Assembly (NCBI GenBank): GCA_900155495.1
Contig: FTLJ01000434.1
Span: forward strand, 1-64,000
DNA from: Porogramme epimiltina
Lineage: Eukaryota; Basidiomycota; Agaricomycetes; Polyporales; Polyporaceae
Direction of reading: 5' to 3'
DNA length: 64,000 nt
A model generated the notes under the pieces. That model had not been told where the DNA came from. It searched no databases and saw only the letters and a program-made list of their open reading frames with translations. The position numbers and the translations under genes are program-made. Below, piece by piece: positions 34,503-46,443 of the stretch. Within the stretch, counting starts at the first letter, position 1, and each line of letters begins with the position of its first letter.

Positions 34503-35196
34503 GGTGTAGAATCCGGGTTTGCCTGTCGAACGGAACTAGCAAAAGGAAGAGGAGGCCACAGTCGCTGTGGCGTAGAACTCAAGAGAACTGTATCCAAGTG
34601 GAGCTGACTCGGAATCGATTGGTGCAAAAAATCGCGGTCACATGATTTGGACGCGCCCTCATATATCTAGCCGACGCGCGACAGCTTAGAGTCACTGTTT
34701 CCCTTTCCTACTATAAGCACAGCGAGAGCTCAAAGCAGCCCAGTACATGAGCCCCCCAAAGGAGCTTATGAAGCAAAAAGTTGTCATAGAATGCCATACT
34801 GTATCCTGGACCTTACCTAGTAAGCACCCGGTATTAGGACATGCAGCCCACTCCCCGTGCCCTAAGCGAGCTTACCTGCAGACCGAGCAATATACAGAAT
34901 CTTGATGCGCGCTCGTCACTGTACTCCCAGGCAATTGGCGGTAGAGGGTGGTACAAGTAACAATCCCCTCGCCTTTTACTAGGGGATTCCGTGTTCCACC
35001 CTTACCTCAATGCTGCCATGCGAATTTTTCAGACCACCTGAACCTTGTGTTCTGACCTGACGTCGTATCTCTTTTGCTTTTTGGCTCACCCCTATTCACA
35101 CTCCTTGTATACATGTCAAGTTCACGCAAAGAAGAAATCCAAACCCTGGCAGTCCATTTCCATCGACCTAGATGATACAGTACATCACAGCACGAG
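34503..35196. other. Intergenic region
   Basis: About 690 bp upstream of MTD1 and downstream of an F-box gene. No coding frame or RNA gene is supported. Confidence 0.45.
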
Positions 35197-36432
35197 CTAC
35201 CACTCCACGTCCTTCGGCCGTTCCAACGGCCCCTCAATCTCCGACTCCTCCATCTCAGACCCGACCCAGCACCCCTGCGCGCCGCGCATCCTGCCGAGCC
35301 AGTCCTCGCGCAACCGCGCGCCCCAGCTCGGCTTGCGCATCCAGCTGCGCTCGAGCACGACCATGCGCATGCCCTCGACGCGCTTGCACGTCCGCTCGAG
35401 CTCGCGCAGGAGCCCGAGCAGCGCCGTCCAGCTCGCGGCGGCCTCCGGCCCCGCCTCCGCGTCGAAGCGCGGCTGCACCGCCGAGATCACGACGAAGCGC
35501 AGGTGCGGGAACGTCGCGTCGCGCGGGACGAGCGCGCCCGTCCCCACGCCCACGCCCGGGCGCAGGGGCGAGGGTGCGGAGGCTGACGCGGGCGCGGATC
35601 CCGCGCCGGCGCCGTCGCCCGGTGGGCACACCGCCGCGCTTGAGAGGCGCAGGCGCTCGCGCAGGGGCAGCGGAGCGGGGAGGCCGAGCATCTCGGCAAG
35701 CTTAGCTGGCAGTGCGGTTTCGGTGTAGGTGACGCCGGAGAGGCGGAGGTGGGTCAGGGAGGATGACGCGAAGGCGGGGAGGCGGGCGAGGATGTGACGG
35801 AAGGTTATGTCCGTGTCCGTGAGGATGACATGGAGCCTGCGGAGGGACGGGCAGAGCGGCTGTGGTGGAGGGCCGCCGGAGGGTGCAGGAGGGCAGAGGC
35901 GGCCGGGGGGCGCGATGAGTGGATGGTTCCAGACGCTGAGCTCGCGCAGCTTTGGAAAGGTCTGCGCGAACGGGCGGAATGGGATGGCCGGGGTATGAAC
36001 CATGTAGAGGGTGCGCATATAGTCCGCCGCCAGATAGAATAGCGACTGCGCGATGTCAGCACAGAACGCGGGCTGGTCGGCGACCATTCCGGGTCGGTGG
36101 GTTGACATGCCCGCGAGGGACTGGAATGCCCGGGGCACGTTGTCCGTGTGGTGCGATGGCTCCAAGAGAAGGTGCCGGAGCTTGCATTCTCTGGGATATG
36201 CGTGGAGGGAGACAAGGAATCGTATAAGCGTGGTGGTCGACCTGAACTCGAGGGAGTGGAATGTGCAGTCGATGGACTGGTCGTGGAAATATCTAGATGT
36301 GCGGGAGAGCGCCCTACCGGTGGCACCGCCATCGGAGCAGGCATACGACAGGATTTCTTGCCAGATTTCAGGAGGAATACGCTCGAGTCTCGCGACCATT
36401 GAACGAAGGAATGCGACTACATAGATGTCCAT
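35197..36432 (-). CDS. F-box protein
   Basis: Single exon, 411 aa from the ATG at 36432 (a second in-frame ATG at 36399 begins just before the F-box). The F-box reads RIPPEIWQEILSYACSDGG, then ALSRTSRYFHDQSID. A leucine-rich C-terminal region follows, interrupted by a Gly/Ala/Pro-rich low-complexity loop (~residues 250-290), and an acidic tail. The Ser/Gly-Asp-Gly turn after the F-box helix resembles that in the 0-8 kb family, placing it in the same broad Agaricomycete group. GC content and codon use are markedly higher than in the flanking DNA. SCF adaptor function is inferred from family. Confidence 0.68.
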   Translation of the reverse strand: MDIYVVAFLRSMVARLERIPPEIWQEILSYACSDGGATGRALSRTSRYFHDQSIDCTFHSLEFRSTTTLIRFLVSLHAYPRECKLRHLLLEPSHHTDNVPRAFQSLAGMSTHRPGMVADQPAFCADIAQSLFYLAADYMRTLYMVHTPAIPFRPFAQTFPKLRELSVWNHPLIAPPGRLCPPAPSGGPPPQPLCPSLRRLHVILTDTDITFRHILARLPAFASSSLTHLRLSGVTYTETALPAKLAEMLGLPAPLPLRERLRLSSAAVCPPGDGAGAGSAPASASAPSPLRPGVGVGTGALVPRDATFPHLRFVVISAVQPRFDAEAGPEAAASWTALLGLLRELERTCKRVEGMRMVVLERSWMRKPSWGARLREDWLGRMRGAQGCWVGSEMEESEIEGPLERPKDVEW

Positions 36433-37091
36433 CAGTAAATCTAATGGAAATCATACGGAGCTTAGACAATATTGCCGAGCCCTTACCTAGCTAGTCGTGG
36501 TTGAGGGTGAAGCTGCAGGTGCACGCACCGCTACGGGACAGGAGGCGGCAGTCCAGGGTATACACCGGATCCGAAGCGCCTCGGTCCGATCTGAACACAA
36601 ACGGGCGTATTTGTGAGGAGGCTGGACGTGCTGGCCCACACAGGCGTATCTGGCCACACGCGGTGCGCGAAGCCCTTATAGTCCGGAAGTTGCTATGCGG
36701 AATGGTCCGGGATGGTGGGTATGACCTTCTTGAGCCGCGAGGCTGGGAAACGAGGTCAGAAGGCTATCTGCGCGTGGAGGGTGTTCGACGTACGCGGGCA
36801 CATGGTGGGACACTCTCCGAGTGGCTTGCCAGGAGACTATCCCCTTCCCGGCTCGGAACTCTACACAGGTCGAATCATAGCTTACCGCGTCATTATTGCA
36901 CGTGCACCTTGACCACCCCATCAATCAACTGGCGGTCTAGACTCGCCCTGTCACCTCCGAACTTAACTTCATGCACTCACACGTCGAAGCTACGATGCCT
37001 ACCCTAGTACATGCCCACACGTACACTAGTCATTGGCAGCGACTGGCTCCTTCAATACACTGTACACTATATTTCCCTCCGCCTCCAGGAT
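36433..37091. other. Intergenic region
   Basis: About 660 bp between the F-box gene's start and the AKR stop. A 168-codon open frame (36501-37007, plus) has no start, splice or homology support; nothing else is seen. Confidence 0.45.
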
Positions 37092-38818
37092 CTACATGTG
37101 CCCGGCGATCACCCTAGGCTGATATGGCACCTCAAGGTATTTGATTTCTTCATCCGTCAGCTGAACACTCAGACCACCTACCCCCTCCAGGTCAGCAATC
37201 AAACATCCTGAGAGACACAAGAGAGGTTCTCACCAAGGATATCCTCCAAATTGGACAGGCTTGTCGTCCCAACAATTGGGGCGGTAATATGAGGTTTAGA
37301 GAGACACCACGCCACGGCGATCTGAGCCATGCTAACACCCTTCTTCTTCGAGAGTTCCTCGACGCTGTTCAATGTGAGACTATAGCAATGGATACACCAT
37401 CGAATGCACTAACCGGTTCACAATGTCCGGCGTGGCATTGTCCTTGTACCGCCCGATGAACCTATAAATCATTCGTCAACGTTAGGACCTGTCTGCAAAG
37501 AGCTTTCGTAGTCACCAGTCAGTTTTCCCCCGCTTCGAAGCAGCGTCAACGGGTCGCGTGAGCAGGCCGCGCGCAAGTGGCGACCATGGGATGCAGCCGA
37601 CGCCGAAGAGCTTGAGCGTGGGGAACATCTCGCGTTCTTCCTCACGGTATACGAGGTTGTAGTGGTTCTGCATTGAGACGAAGGGGGTGAGGTTGTGCGA
37701 GATCGCGTAGTCTGGCGTGTATCAGTGCCAATGAGAGGTGTTTTTTTGTGAGATTGGAAGGGATTCGCTCACTCTGCATCTGTTGGACTGCAAGTAGAGT
37801 GTCAAAGTCATGGTCGGCGAGTGATGATTTCGCTCAACTTACACTGGTACGCATAGCAAGAGCTCATCCCGATGTAGCGCACGTAACCCGCTTTGACGAT
37901 GTCGTGAAGAGCTTGCATCTAAAACAAGTGTCAGCTCAGGTTGTAAGTGTCAGCTTAGACCAGCGATACTCACAGTCTCTTCGATTGGCGTCCCGTAGTC
38001 AAACCGATGACCTGTTAGATTCGCCGAGGGTCAATTACATTCAGCGAGTGAGATTATGCTATAGAGCGCACATTGAAGGACATCGATATAATCAAGCTGG
38101 AGGCGCTTCAAGCTTGCCTTGACCCCGTCAAAGATGTGCTGTAGACGAGCAAGAGTGGGCGTCAGAAAAGGAGGGTATATTGAATGGCATCCAATCAACT
38201 TTATACCTTACGGTTGAGACCGTGCTGGTTGATAATTCCCACATCCTCAGGCTTCAATCCTTTGGCGATGAGGTTTACGGAGGGATCTGATGGAACAGGG
38301 TTGTAAACCTAGTGGAAGTCAGTAAACATGGCGTGTGTGTCCATTTAGTGGCACTTGGGGGCTCTAATTTACCTTTGTCATGATGACCAGCTCATCACGG
38401 GGGAGATTGAGTTTCTTGATGGCATTGCCAAGGACAACCTCGGACATCCCGTTGGAATAAGTCTACGGAAATGTTAGAACGTGCCCCATCGGAAGATGCG
38501 CATCCACTGACGTCAGCAGTGTCGAATGTAGTGATTCCATGGTCAAAGCTGTAGGTCACATCGTAATGTGAGTACTCTAGTGGTCATGCATGTTGAAATG
38601 TCTCTCACGTACGCATATTTGATATGCTTTGTGGCCTCCTCTTCCTCGAGGACCCAGTCCTGCCAAGCGGAGCTGCCGTATTGCATGGTTCCCAAAATGA
38701 TCTTCGAGACCTTGAGTCCCGAGTTTCCGAGCCTCACTATATGCCCCATCGCCAGTGTTAAGACCAATTTCCCGAAGCGAACACATCGATACGTACCGTA
38801 TGGCATCTTGACCGACAT
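37092..38818 (-). CDS. Aldo/keto reductase (AKR superfamily)
   Basis: Thirteen exons give 343 aa: 38797-38818, 38613-38736, 38512-38548, 38373-38462, 38207-38308, 38072-38138, 37974-38011, 37843-37918, 37773-37787 (15 nt), 37516-37711, 37414-37461, 37234-37364, 37092-37177. All introns are GT-AG with matching phases. Catalytic residues are present: Asp58 and Tyr63 in FDTADTYSNG, Lys91 in VIMTK and His149 in LQCHRFD. The cofactor-binding end shows [20 protein letters not shown]. Similar to the fungal aryl-alcohol/versiconal-type AKR subgroup that reduces aldehydes with NADPH; the substrate is unknown. No longer exon carries more than 66 codons, so simple ORF calls miss this gene. Confidence 0.85.
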
Positions 38819-40197
38819 GTTGCTTAAGTAGCTTGTGGTAGTGTTACGCGCTTGAATTTGAGGTGAATGTTGGGAGTAGCAGACTCGGAGCAGCTGGGTG
38901 GAGTTGGTCGATAACGCGAATATATATACGGACGGCCTGGGAACGGGCCCCATGATGTCTGTAACTTCTCGCGTGAATCATCGGCTGCCAGCCAACCCGC
39001 GTCCGACCGTCTGCGAACTAGACTGCAAAACTTCAATCTGGCGCACGCCTTGGACCAAGACCCACTCCCGGGCCGTCATTGTAGCGCATTTTCTGACTAA
39101 AGGCATGTGCTTATAGTGCGCCCGGGGTTCTGAGTGGGTATGGCGCGCGCGCTGTAGTGAGCTTAACTTTGGGAGTCGCTCCCCGATCGAGGTGATCCAT
39201 CGCCACCCATTTCGGCATATTTAAATACCATTTATTGCTAGGCGCGTCGGGCTTTGGCCGCCCCCAGGTAAGTAGGTCAGCTGTGCGCACTGCCTGGTAT
39301 AACGCCTGCGGAGGATGCAGGCTTCTGTATCAGCTCCGCACGGCTTCTTTTTCCCTGGCTGGAAATGTCAATATGCATTCAGCTCGGCCTGCACGGACCT
39401 GTTTGCGGATTGTCTTGGGCCGTGCACAGGGCTCCCAGGACACGCGTTTTTGAGACATAAGAACCTTGATTGTGAGGGACAGAATGTGTGGAAAGGAAGG
39501 AACGGACAGTAAAACGTTGGGAGTCAAGGCTCTTTGAACTTCACTGATAGTCTGATACGTGTTTCAACAACGAGCGTCTCTTTATTTGACACGTGGCGGC
39601 GCTCCTTCCAACAACTCATGACGTCCGTACGGCCGTTGGAACACTCGAACCATATCGTCGTCCGGGCTTGTAGGGAGAGAGGGATCGTAAGGGGAGGGGC
39701 TCAAGAAAGACGATTAGTTCAATGTACATATATCCGGACAACATCTAAGTAAAAACCGTGTGTAGTACAGGTCTATTCATTCGATCAACACGGAGGGACA
39801 GGCCTTTCAGCTTCCCCCAACGGGTACGTCACGAAAGCGGGATGCAAGGACGAGAATTTTTCAGAATGTCAGGGAATATCGGTAGCCTGGGTCTTCGCCG
39901 CTTCCGCCTCAGCGAATTTACTTCTTCGCTTGGTTGCGCCGGTGTAGTTCAGGAGACAAGAGTGGGTTGCTAGGGAAACAGCCAAGAAATTGAGAAGTTG
40001 AGTTGATGGGTTTGAGGGGAGGAGCGCGTGGTTACTCCTTCCGCTACCACGCTGATGAGTTGTCAAAGCCGGGGTATCAAGTTTCGAGAAGAATATAGAG
40101 GCGCCGAACGGGGAGGTTTCGCTCTGGGAAGCAGTAGAGGCGTCGAGTACGTTAGGCACCCGTCAGCCGTGAAGGCGGCAGTACCGTGGTAGACGGC
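38819..40197. other. Intergenic region
   Basis: About 1.4 kb with several short frames on both strands (for example 39869-40159 minus) but none with start, splice or family support. No transposon ends or tRNA were noticed. Confidence 0.45.
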
Positions 40198-41301
40198 TCA
40201 GCAGCTGCTGACTAGAGGGTCGTTGTGGTGGTAGCCATTGGCGGTGAGTGGATCAATCTTGAAGGGATAGTGTTTGCAGTCTTCGAGCGGCTCCACGGTG
40301 TCGCATAGACCGTCGTCACTCAGGTAGTCTTCGAGGTCCTCTTCGTCAGTGTCTTCTTCAGAATCGTCCTCCGATTCGGTGTCTTCCGTATCCATAGCCT
40401 CTAGGAGAACTGTACGAGGGTCTTTCACCCACCACCGAGTAGCGCCCACACCAACGACGTTGTCCTCCAAATACGCTGCAGCAATCGGAGAATCCCAGTT
40501 CCACGACGAGTCCCAGCGCGATGCAGAGAGACAGTACTTGGTTCTGGACGCGCATATATCCACTCCGACGAAGCGAAGACCGTCTTTGTCCTTGAAAGTG
40601 AATGTGGTCGAGGCATGAGTGGGCGGGAGGAGCTCAATAATGAGCTCGAGATGCCGGATGCGAGAGGTTGAGGCTCCCTTGAAGAGTGTATCGACGCGCA
40701 TGAGGAGTCTGTCATCGCTTGTAATGATGGGTTCATAGGTATTCCATCCCAGTAAACCATGGTGGTGGGCAAGGATGTCGCCAATAACATGAATGTCGCC
40801 CAGAGAGACTATAGTCGAGGTGGGTTCGGTGCTATTGTCGATGGTATCGCATTCTCCGGTGGGCGTGTTGGGAGTCGATTGTGTAGGGAGACAACAGGAA
40901 GCATCAAGAGGAATGTCGTGGTGGAAGCTTCCCCGGCGTACTGAAACGTTATGTGTGAAGGGCCAAAGCGAGCACAGGGCAAGTCCCTTGTCCTGTTGTT
41001 CTGTTTCAGCATATACGAAGTTCTATCGAGTGAGCTTGGTCATACTCACCCCAGCAGGCCTTGAAGAGGGAGTCACCAGACAGAGGAATTCGCGCCTGAT
41101 TAAAGGGACACATGCCCAGTATAACGTAAGAGCAAGGGTGGACAGGATAACATTTACGAAAGCTAGGTTAGACAGAGAGGTTTTGTATGGCGTAAAATCC
41201 AAAGGGTATCGCAGAGTATCATCGTCGGCGAAAAGCATGTCGACCAAAGATATCCTGAGGGACCTGGAAACGAGCGCGAGTGTAACATGTTCGGCCAGCA
41301 T
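40198..41301 (-). CDS. Hypothetical protein with acidic C-terminus (tentative, possibly F-box related)
   Basis: Three exons (41158-41301, 41050-41095, 40198-41000), with introns 41096-41157 (GTAAAT...ATCAG) and 41001-41049 (GTGAGT...AACAG), join in phase to about 330 aa. The N-terminal LALVSRSLRISLVDML resembles the second helix of an F-box (xLxLVSRSxR), but the preceding helix is not seen, so an upstream exon may be missing. The middle is unremarkable (DTLFKGASTSRIRHLELIIE). Near the C-terminus is a 40-residue Asp/Glu-rich stretch. No family was recognised. The start at 41301 is the first ATG and is uncertain. Confidence 0.45.
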
Positions 41302-41763
41302 GACTGTTAAGTGGTCGCATGCACCGAGGCCAAGCCGGTGGTGAGGGAAAAGACAAGGGGTTTAAGGGCTGCGACTTTGGCGGGAGGTGGTTGATCGGAA
41401 GCAAGGTGAGTCGATCGCATTGTGGGGGACATCGTGAAGAGAAGTATCATTTCGGCCTGCAATATAGGGCAGCGAGTGTAAGTGTTATTCTAGCATGTGG
41501 TCCAGCGTCCCTTAATGCATAAACACAAACGTGAATCTACTGGCAGGTAGGAAGTATAGTCGTCTTGGTTTGCGCGCTGGAGAAGACTTGCTCACTGGAG
41601 GCCAGCGCCTGGTTTGGTTCGGAGCTGGAACGACGGGTGGCTGCCACCGACGCGTTTGCATTCGCGCTCGTCACGTTCCCTCTCGCGTCGAGGCCTCCGT
41701 CTCCGCCACCGTCCCCCCTCGCCGCTCGTCGTCCCTGCCGTCGCCTTCGCTCATCCCCTCAAC
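41302..41763. other. Intergenic region
   Basis: About 460 bp between the tentative gene's start (minus) and the SNRNP40 start (plus); a divergent promoter region. C/T-rich just before the SNRNP40 ATG; no other feature seen. Confidence 0.4.
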
Positions 41764-43169
41764 ATGTCAAAACGAGGCGCATCCCCTCCCCCCGGCGGTG
41801 TACTCATCAAGAGGGCCCGTTCAGGTTCCCCCGCCCCGAATACGCAAATTGCCATTTCCTCTTCCAACGATGAGAGACAACAAGCCCTCATTCGCACCGT
41901 TAAGCGGACGAGTAGCCTGGAGGCACCCATCATCAGTCTCTCCGGGTCGCATGGGGTGCGTATACTCCTCTACACCATGTACTTTACTCACCGAGGTGCT
42001 TTCAGGGAGAAATCCTGAGTTGTAGATTCGATCCCAGCGGCCAGAACATTGCTGCGTGCTCGTCGGATCGTAGTGTCTGTGAGTCCTTGCGTTCATATCT
42101 ACTCCCTATAGTCCCATGTGCTAGGCCATAATCCTAATACCCCATCCCTATAGCCCTATGGCGTACCTACTCCCCAAACACCAACTACGGTCTCATTGCC
42201 AATATCCACAAAGCCCCCATACTTGACCTACAGTGGTCGCTTGCGTCCCAGCTCATGTACACCGTCTCTGCAGACCACACCCTCAGTGTCACGGACCTCA
42301 CGACCGGCCAGCGTGTGCGTAAACTCCACGCCCACCGCGGTATCATTAATTCCCTGGACAGAACACTCGCAGGCGGCGCCGGGGTCGAGCTTGTCGCTAC
42401 TGGCGGGGACGACGGCACGATCCGCATCTGGGAGGGCGGGGATGAGGGGCCGAAGAACCCGGTGAGCGTGTACGAGCTGGGCTGCCCCATAACCTCTGTA
42501 TGCTGGAGTGCAGACGGCGCGAGCATATACGCGGGTGCGTTGGACAACGAGATCCACGTGAGTGACCACGGTTCCATCACCTTGTGTGCGATTTTTGACC
42601 ATGTCCGGTCCTAATTCTAGGTTATCGACTTCCGCAAAAATCAGGAGGTGTACACCCTGATGGGCCACACGGACACCCCGACGTCCCTCTCTCTCTCCCC
42701 GAATGGGGCCTACCTCCTTTCCCCCTCCTTCTCGTCCCAGACGATCATCCATGACGTCCGCCCCTTCTCCCCCTCACCCTCGCGGATACACCGCGTTCTC
42801 ACGGGTGCCCCTGCCGGCTTCGAAAACACGCTCCTGCGAGGCGCGTGGAGCAAGGACGACGATGGACGACGAGTGGGTGTGGGTGGTGCGGACCGGACGG
42901 TGTGCATATGGGACGTGGAGAGCGGAAAGGTGTTGTACAAGGTGTGTAGCACTCCACGGACCTTTGTGGGCCCGGGCTAACTTTCTTATAGCTGCCTGGG
43001 CATAAGGGTACTGTAACCGCTGTAGACTTCCACCCGAAGGAGCCTATCAGTAAGTGGCCATCCCATGGTCATCCCATTCAGTGACTCATGTTGTCGTTCT
43101 ATAGTCTTGACTGGCAGCAAAGATGCAACGATGCTTTTGGGGGAGATCGAACCCACTATTGGGGTGTAA
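41764..43169 (+). CDS. U5 snRNP 40 kDa WD40 protein
   Basis: Six exons (41764-41955, 42006-42078, 42154-42557, 42621-42941, 42992-43049, 43105-43169) give 370 aa. The N-terminus MSKRGASPPPGGVLIKRARS followed by APIISLSGSHGGEILSCRFD is typical of SNRNP40 (Spf38 type). Beta-propeller repeats follow, with GH and W/YD pairs: ASDRSVSLWRTY-like, GDDGTIRIWEG, LDNEIHVIDFR, GADRTVCIWDVE and LPGHKGTVTAVDFHP. The protein is a PRP8-contacting component of U5 and the spliceosome. The gene is tail-to-tail with the Arb1-like gene, with 141 bp between stops. Confidence 0.87.
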
Positions 43170-43310
43170 TTATTGTGATGATATTGCATGCGTTTTCTTG
43201 CCGTGATTTGGTGCCGTCGGATACGGCAACTTGATCCAAGAAAGTCAAGACGGGGACTAGAATACAGGGAGGACTACTTCAAGCACGACCACTACGCTAT
43301 GACAAGATGC

Positions 43311-45669
43311 TTAAGCCGCCTCGTTTTCACCAAACACTTCCTCAGTAGTGGGAAGAGGGATCATCTCTGTGTGGTAGCTCGTGACCACGTTCCGCACCGA
43401 CTCCATGTACCAAATCTTCGTGGGCGCAACGGGCGTCCCAGGCGCGCCGGGCTGCTTCTTCTTCCGCGACATCACCCAAAGCTGATCAAAGGCGTCCTGG
43501 GACAGCTCAACGGGGACCGTCGGGTCCACGCGCGCGAGTTGGATCCACGTCGCCTCAACGCCCATGCCCACCCACACCGTCGCGGCCGCCGCGGGCTCGA
43601 CGTAGATCGTGATCTCGTCGTGGAACGGGTCGTGCACTGGCCCCACAAAGTCAGGGTCGGGCGCGGCCCCGTCGTCGGTGCGCACCGCGCCGCGCGAGTC
43701 GGGCTCGAACCACGGCTTGCGCACGTCCGCGAGTGTGTGTAGGTCCCACTCGTGCCATGGCGCTAGCACGATCCGCGCGAAGCGCGCCTCAACCTCCGCT
43801 TCGACCACCTCGGCGTCCGGGTGCTCTGGAGCGTGTACGGGTTCCCTGGGTCCCGCGCTACCGCCCTTCTTGCCGCCCTTCTTCGCGGGGGCGCTGGAGG
43901 GGGGAGCAGGGGGCATGAAGACAGCTTTGACGCGGCGCGTAGAGTGCTCGACGATGCCCGTCGTGTGCGTGAGCGGGAGCGTGGTCGGCCCGAGGAAGCG
44001 GGTGAGCGGGTTGTCGGAGGGCGTCATGCCCCAGTCCGCCGCGGTGGAGGCACCCCAGTCGGTGATGTTTGCGTACGTCGAGGGGTCGGGCACGTCATCC
44101 GTGGGCATGCCCCACCCGCCCATGTCTTCAGCAGGTGCGGCGGCGGGATCCTCGTTGGGGGTGGACGGCACGGGGTCCTGCGTGCCTTTGAGGTTTGCAT
44201 TGGCAGCGAGATCCTTCATGTCTTGCTCCATGCCCATCATAGCGTCGCGCGTGACGACCTCGATTTCCTCTCCGGCAGCTGCCGCCGCAGCTTTCAAGAC
44301 AGCAGCCTCCTCGGCCGTCCATTGTGCATTCTCCTTCTTTTGGCGCTTCGCGTCGGGTCCCTCGTCCTCATCCGAACTGTCTGAGACGTCGTTCCACGCC
44401 ATAGCGTTAGTGAGCGTGCCGAAGACCATCTCGCAGCCTTTGCTGAACGCATCGGGGAGCGTGCGGGAGATGACAAATGTCTGCGGGAGCTCCTTGCGTG
44501 CGAGCTCCGTCGCCGCGAGCGCCTTGCGGAGATCCTTCTCGGACTCGGGCAGGACGCGGTTGCGCAGGAGGAAATTGATGAAAAAGGAGAGGAGAATGGG
44601 CCCGTCGCGGCAGTGCCTCTCCGAACTGCGAGCCGTGAGCAGGCTGCACGCTAGGGTCAAGAGTGGCTCACTCACCCCGACATCCCACGATCACGGTAGT
44701 ACCCCGAGAAGAATATTTTGATCGTTTTCTCGGGATCGTTGAGGAAGCGGTCCATACGGGTGTCCCTCACCTCGCGGTAATATTCGCGACGTTGCTGCCG
44801 CTGCTCCTCCGTCCAGACCTGACCAGATGGAGGCTGCTGCTGCGGCGCCGCACCCTGGCGTGCGCCCTCGCCGCCTTCCCCGGTGGTGACCCCGACAGTG
44901 CGCGTTTTGGGCGGCCCGACATTGGCCATCTCCTCGAACTCCTCATCTTCGTCCTCGTCTTCCTCGCGCTGCTGGGCCATGAGGTGGCGCATCGCAGCAT
45001 TCTTCTTGCGAATCACAGGGGGCTGCAAGCTCGTGATGAGTCCGACAAAGATGCGGAACTGCGGGAGACGGGAGAGGTCAGCATGCGCGCACTTTCCCGA
45101 GCTAGAATGGCGACTTACGCGGTCCCAAAGATGCATAAGGTCTGGGTGCTGCGCGAAAGATCGCCCCGCCTTGAAGTCATATGCAGCCTGGTGGAAACGG
45201 TCGCTGCGCGGATGGGATCTACATCGTGCGCGATGCGCATACCCTCGTCAGTGCGGTTCCGCTGTCGACGTGCAAGACGATGACATTGTACTACTCACGG
45301 GTCGATAGGCGCGGCTGTGCGCCGGAAGGTCTCGCCCTCCTCCCACTCCTCATACCAGAGTTGACGGAGCATTATGCCATTCGCACCGAGCCGGTTCTTA
45401 GTCTTCTTCTTGCGCTTCTCCATCGCGGTCAAATCGTGTTGGACGCGGAGGGCAACAGTCGGGATGCCGAGCGCGTCGACCTCGACGTGGCCTTCGGGCG
45501 GGTCAGGGACGATGTGGATACCCTGCGGTTTGAAAGCAGTAAACGGGACGAGCTCGACTCCGGGGAGGGCCTTGGGGAACGGTGGGAAGGTGAGCCACGG
45601 ACGCTCTTGAGGCGCGACGACCTCTGGGGTATTTTGTACGGGGGCAGGGGCAGGGGCGGCGGGCTCCAT
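43311..45669 (-). CDS. Arb1-like argonaute siRNA chaperone subunit
   Basis: Four exons (45299-45669, 45119-45218, 44676-45058, 43311-44625), GT-AG introns, 722 aa. Blocks I associate with the Arb1 family (Pfam Argonaute complex subunit Arb1): GIMLRQLWYEEWEEGETF, FRIFVGLITSLQPP, RMDRFLNDPEKTIKIFF, ILLSFFINFLLRNRVLPES and LARKELPQTFVISRTLPDAF. Central acidic/Ala-rich linkers and a conserved C-terminal half (LAPWHEWDLHTLADVRKPWF, VTSYHTEMIPLP) follow. In fission yeast Arb1 with Arb2 and Ago1 forms the ARC complex that holds duplex siRNA before heterochromatin targeting. Such a role here is inference. Identification is from memory of motif patterns, not a search. Confidence 0.6.
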
Positions 45670-46443
45670 AGCTCGAGACCTGTATGCGAAGCTCGCGTCG
45701 TGTTCCGTTAGAAAAGAAGCGACGCCGTCGGGTGCTCGGATATTTAGGATTCAGGCGCGTAAGCTTGGAAGGGGGAGACTCAAGAGGTCGTCCTTGGATG
45801 GAGAGGGACACTTTTAAGGGGGAGGAAACAAAGAACCTTCTCCTGCAGCACCCACGAGTGGCTACGGTAGCTTCGACCACACCCCCACGCGGATCGATAG
45901 CAGTAGGCGGTATTGTGGACAGTGGAGGCCCGTGCGGTGAGCAGGACGGCCAAGGTTCAAGGATCCCATCGTGGTCGGGTCAAGGCTGCGGTACTCAGAC
46001 TGCGGTACCGGAGGCTCTCCAATTGATCGCCGCGTCAATGTGTCCACCCTGCAGGGTCACCCCACACGGAGCGCGCGCAATGAGGCCTAGCCTTCATGGT
46101 GGAAATCTCGTTCATTCAAAAAAAGCACAAGTAGATACAGGTATGGACTAGATCGTGCAAAGGATTGTGAGGAGTGTAGATGAAGGGAGTCCACAACATT
46201 GCCAATCGGGGATAAGTTACTGCTCCGGCCTGTGATTGCAGGGGAATATCGGTATACAAGATAAGGTATGTGCATAGAAAATACATGATGAGTGCTCTGG
46301 AGCTAGTGGAAGACAGTGAGGGATGGGGGTGTGTGGGGGGTGATGACGTGCACATACCATGGGCGGGGGGTCCTTATCACGCTAGAACCCAGAGGTGAGG
46401 GAACCCGGAGGAACAAAAAGTGGGAATGAACGTATAAATGAGC
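45670..46443. other. Intergenic region
   Basis: About 775 bp between two minus-strand genes, holding the Arb1-like promoter and the 3' UTR of the next gene. No supported gene. Confidence 0.45.

Noticed and set aside
35045..35728. 227-codon plus-strand frame
   Set aside because: Antisense to a GC-rich F-box exon; no domain.
36501..37007. Open plus-strand frame upstream of the F-box gene
   Set aside because: No start or splice support and random-looking composition.
43609..44721. 370-codon plus-strand frame antisense to the Arb1-like gene
   Set aside because: Ser/Ala-rich mirror of a GC-rich coding exon, with no start context or homology.
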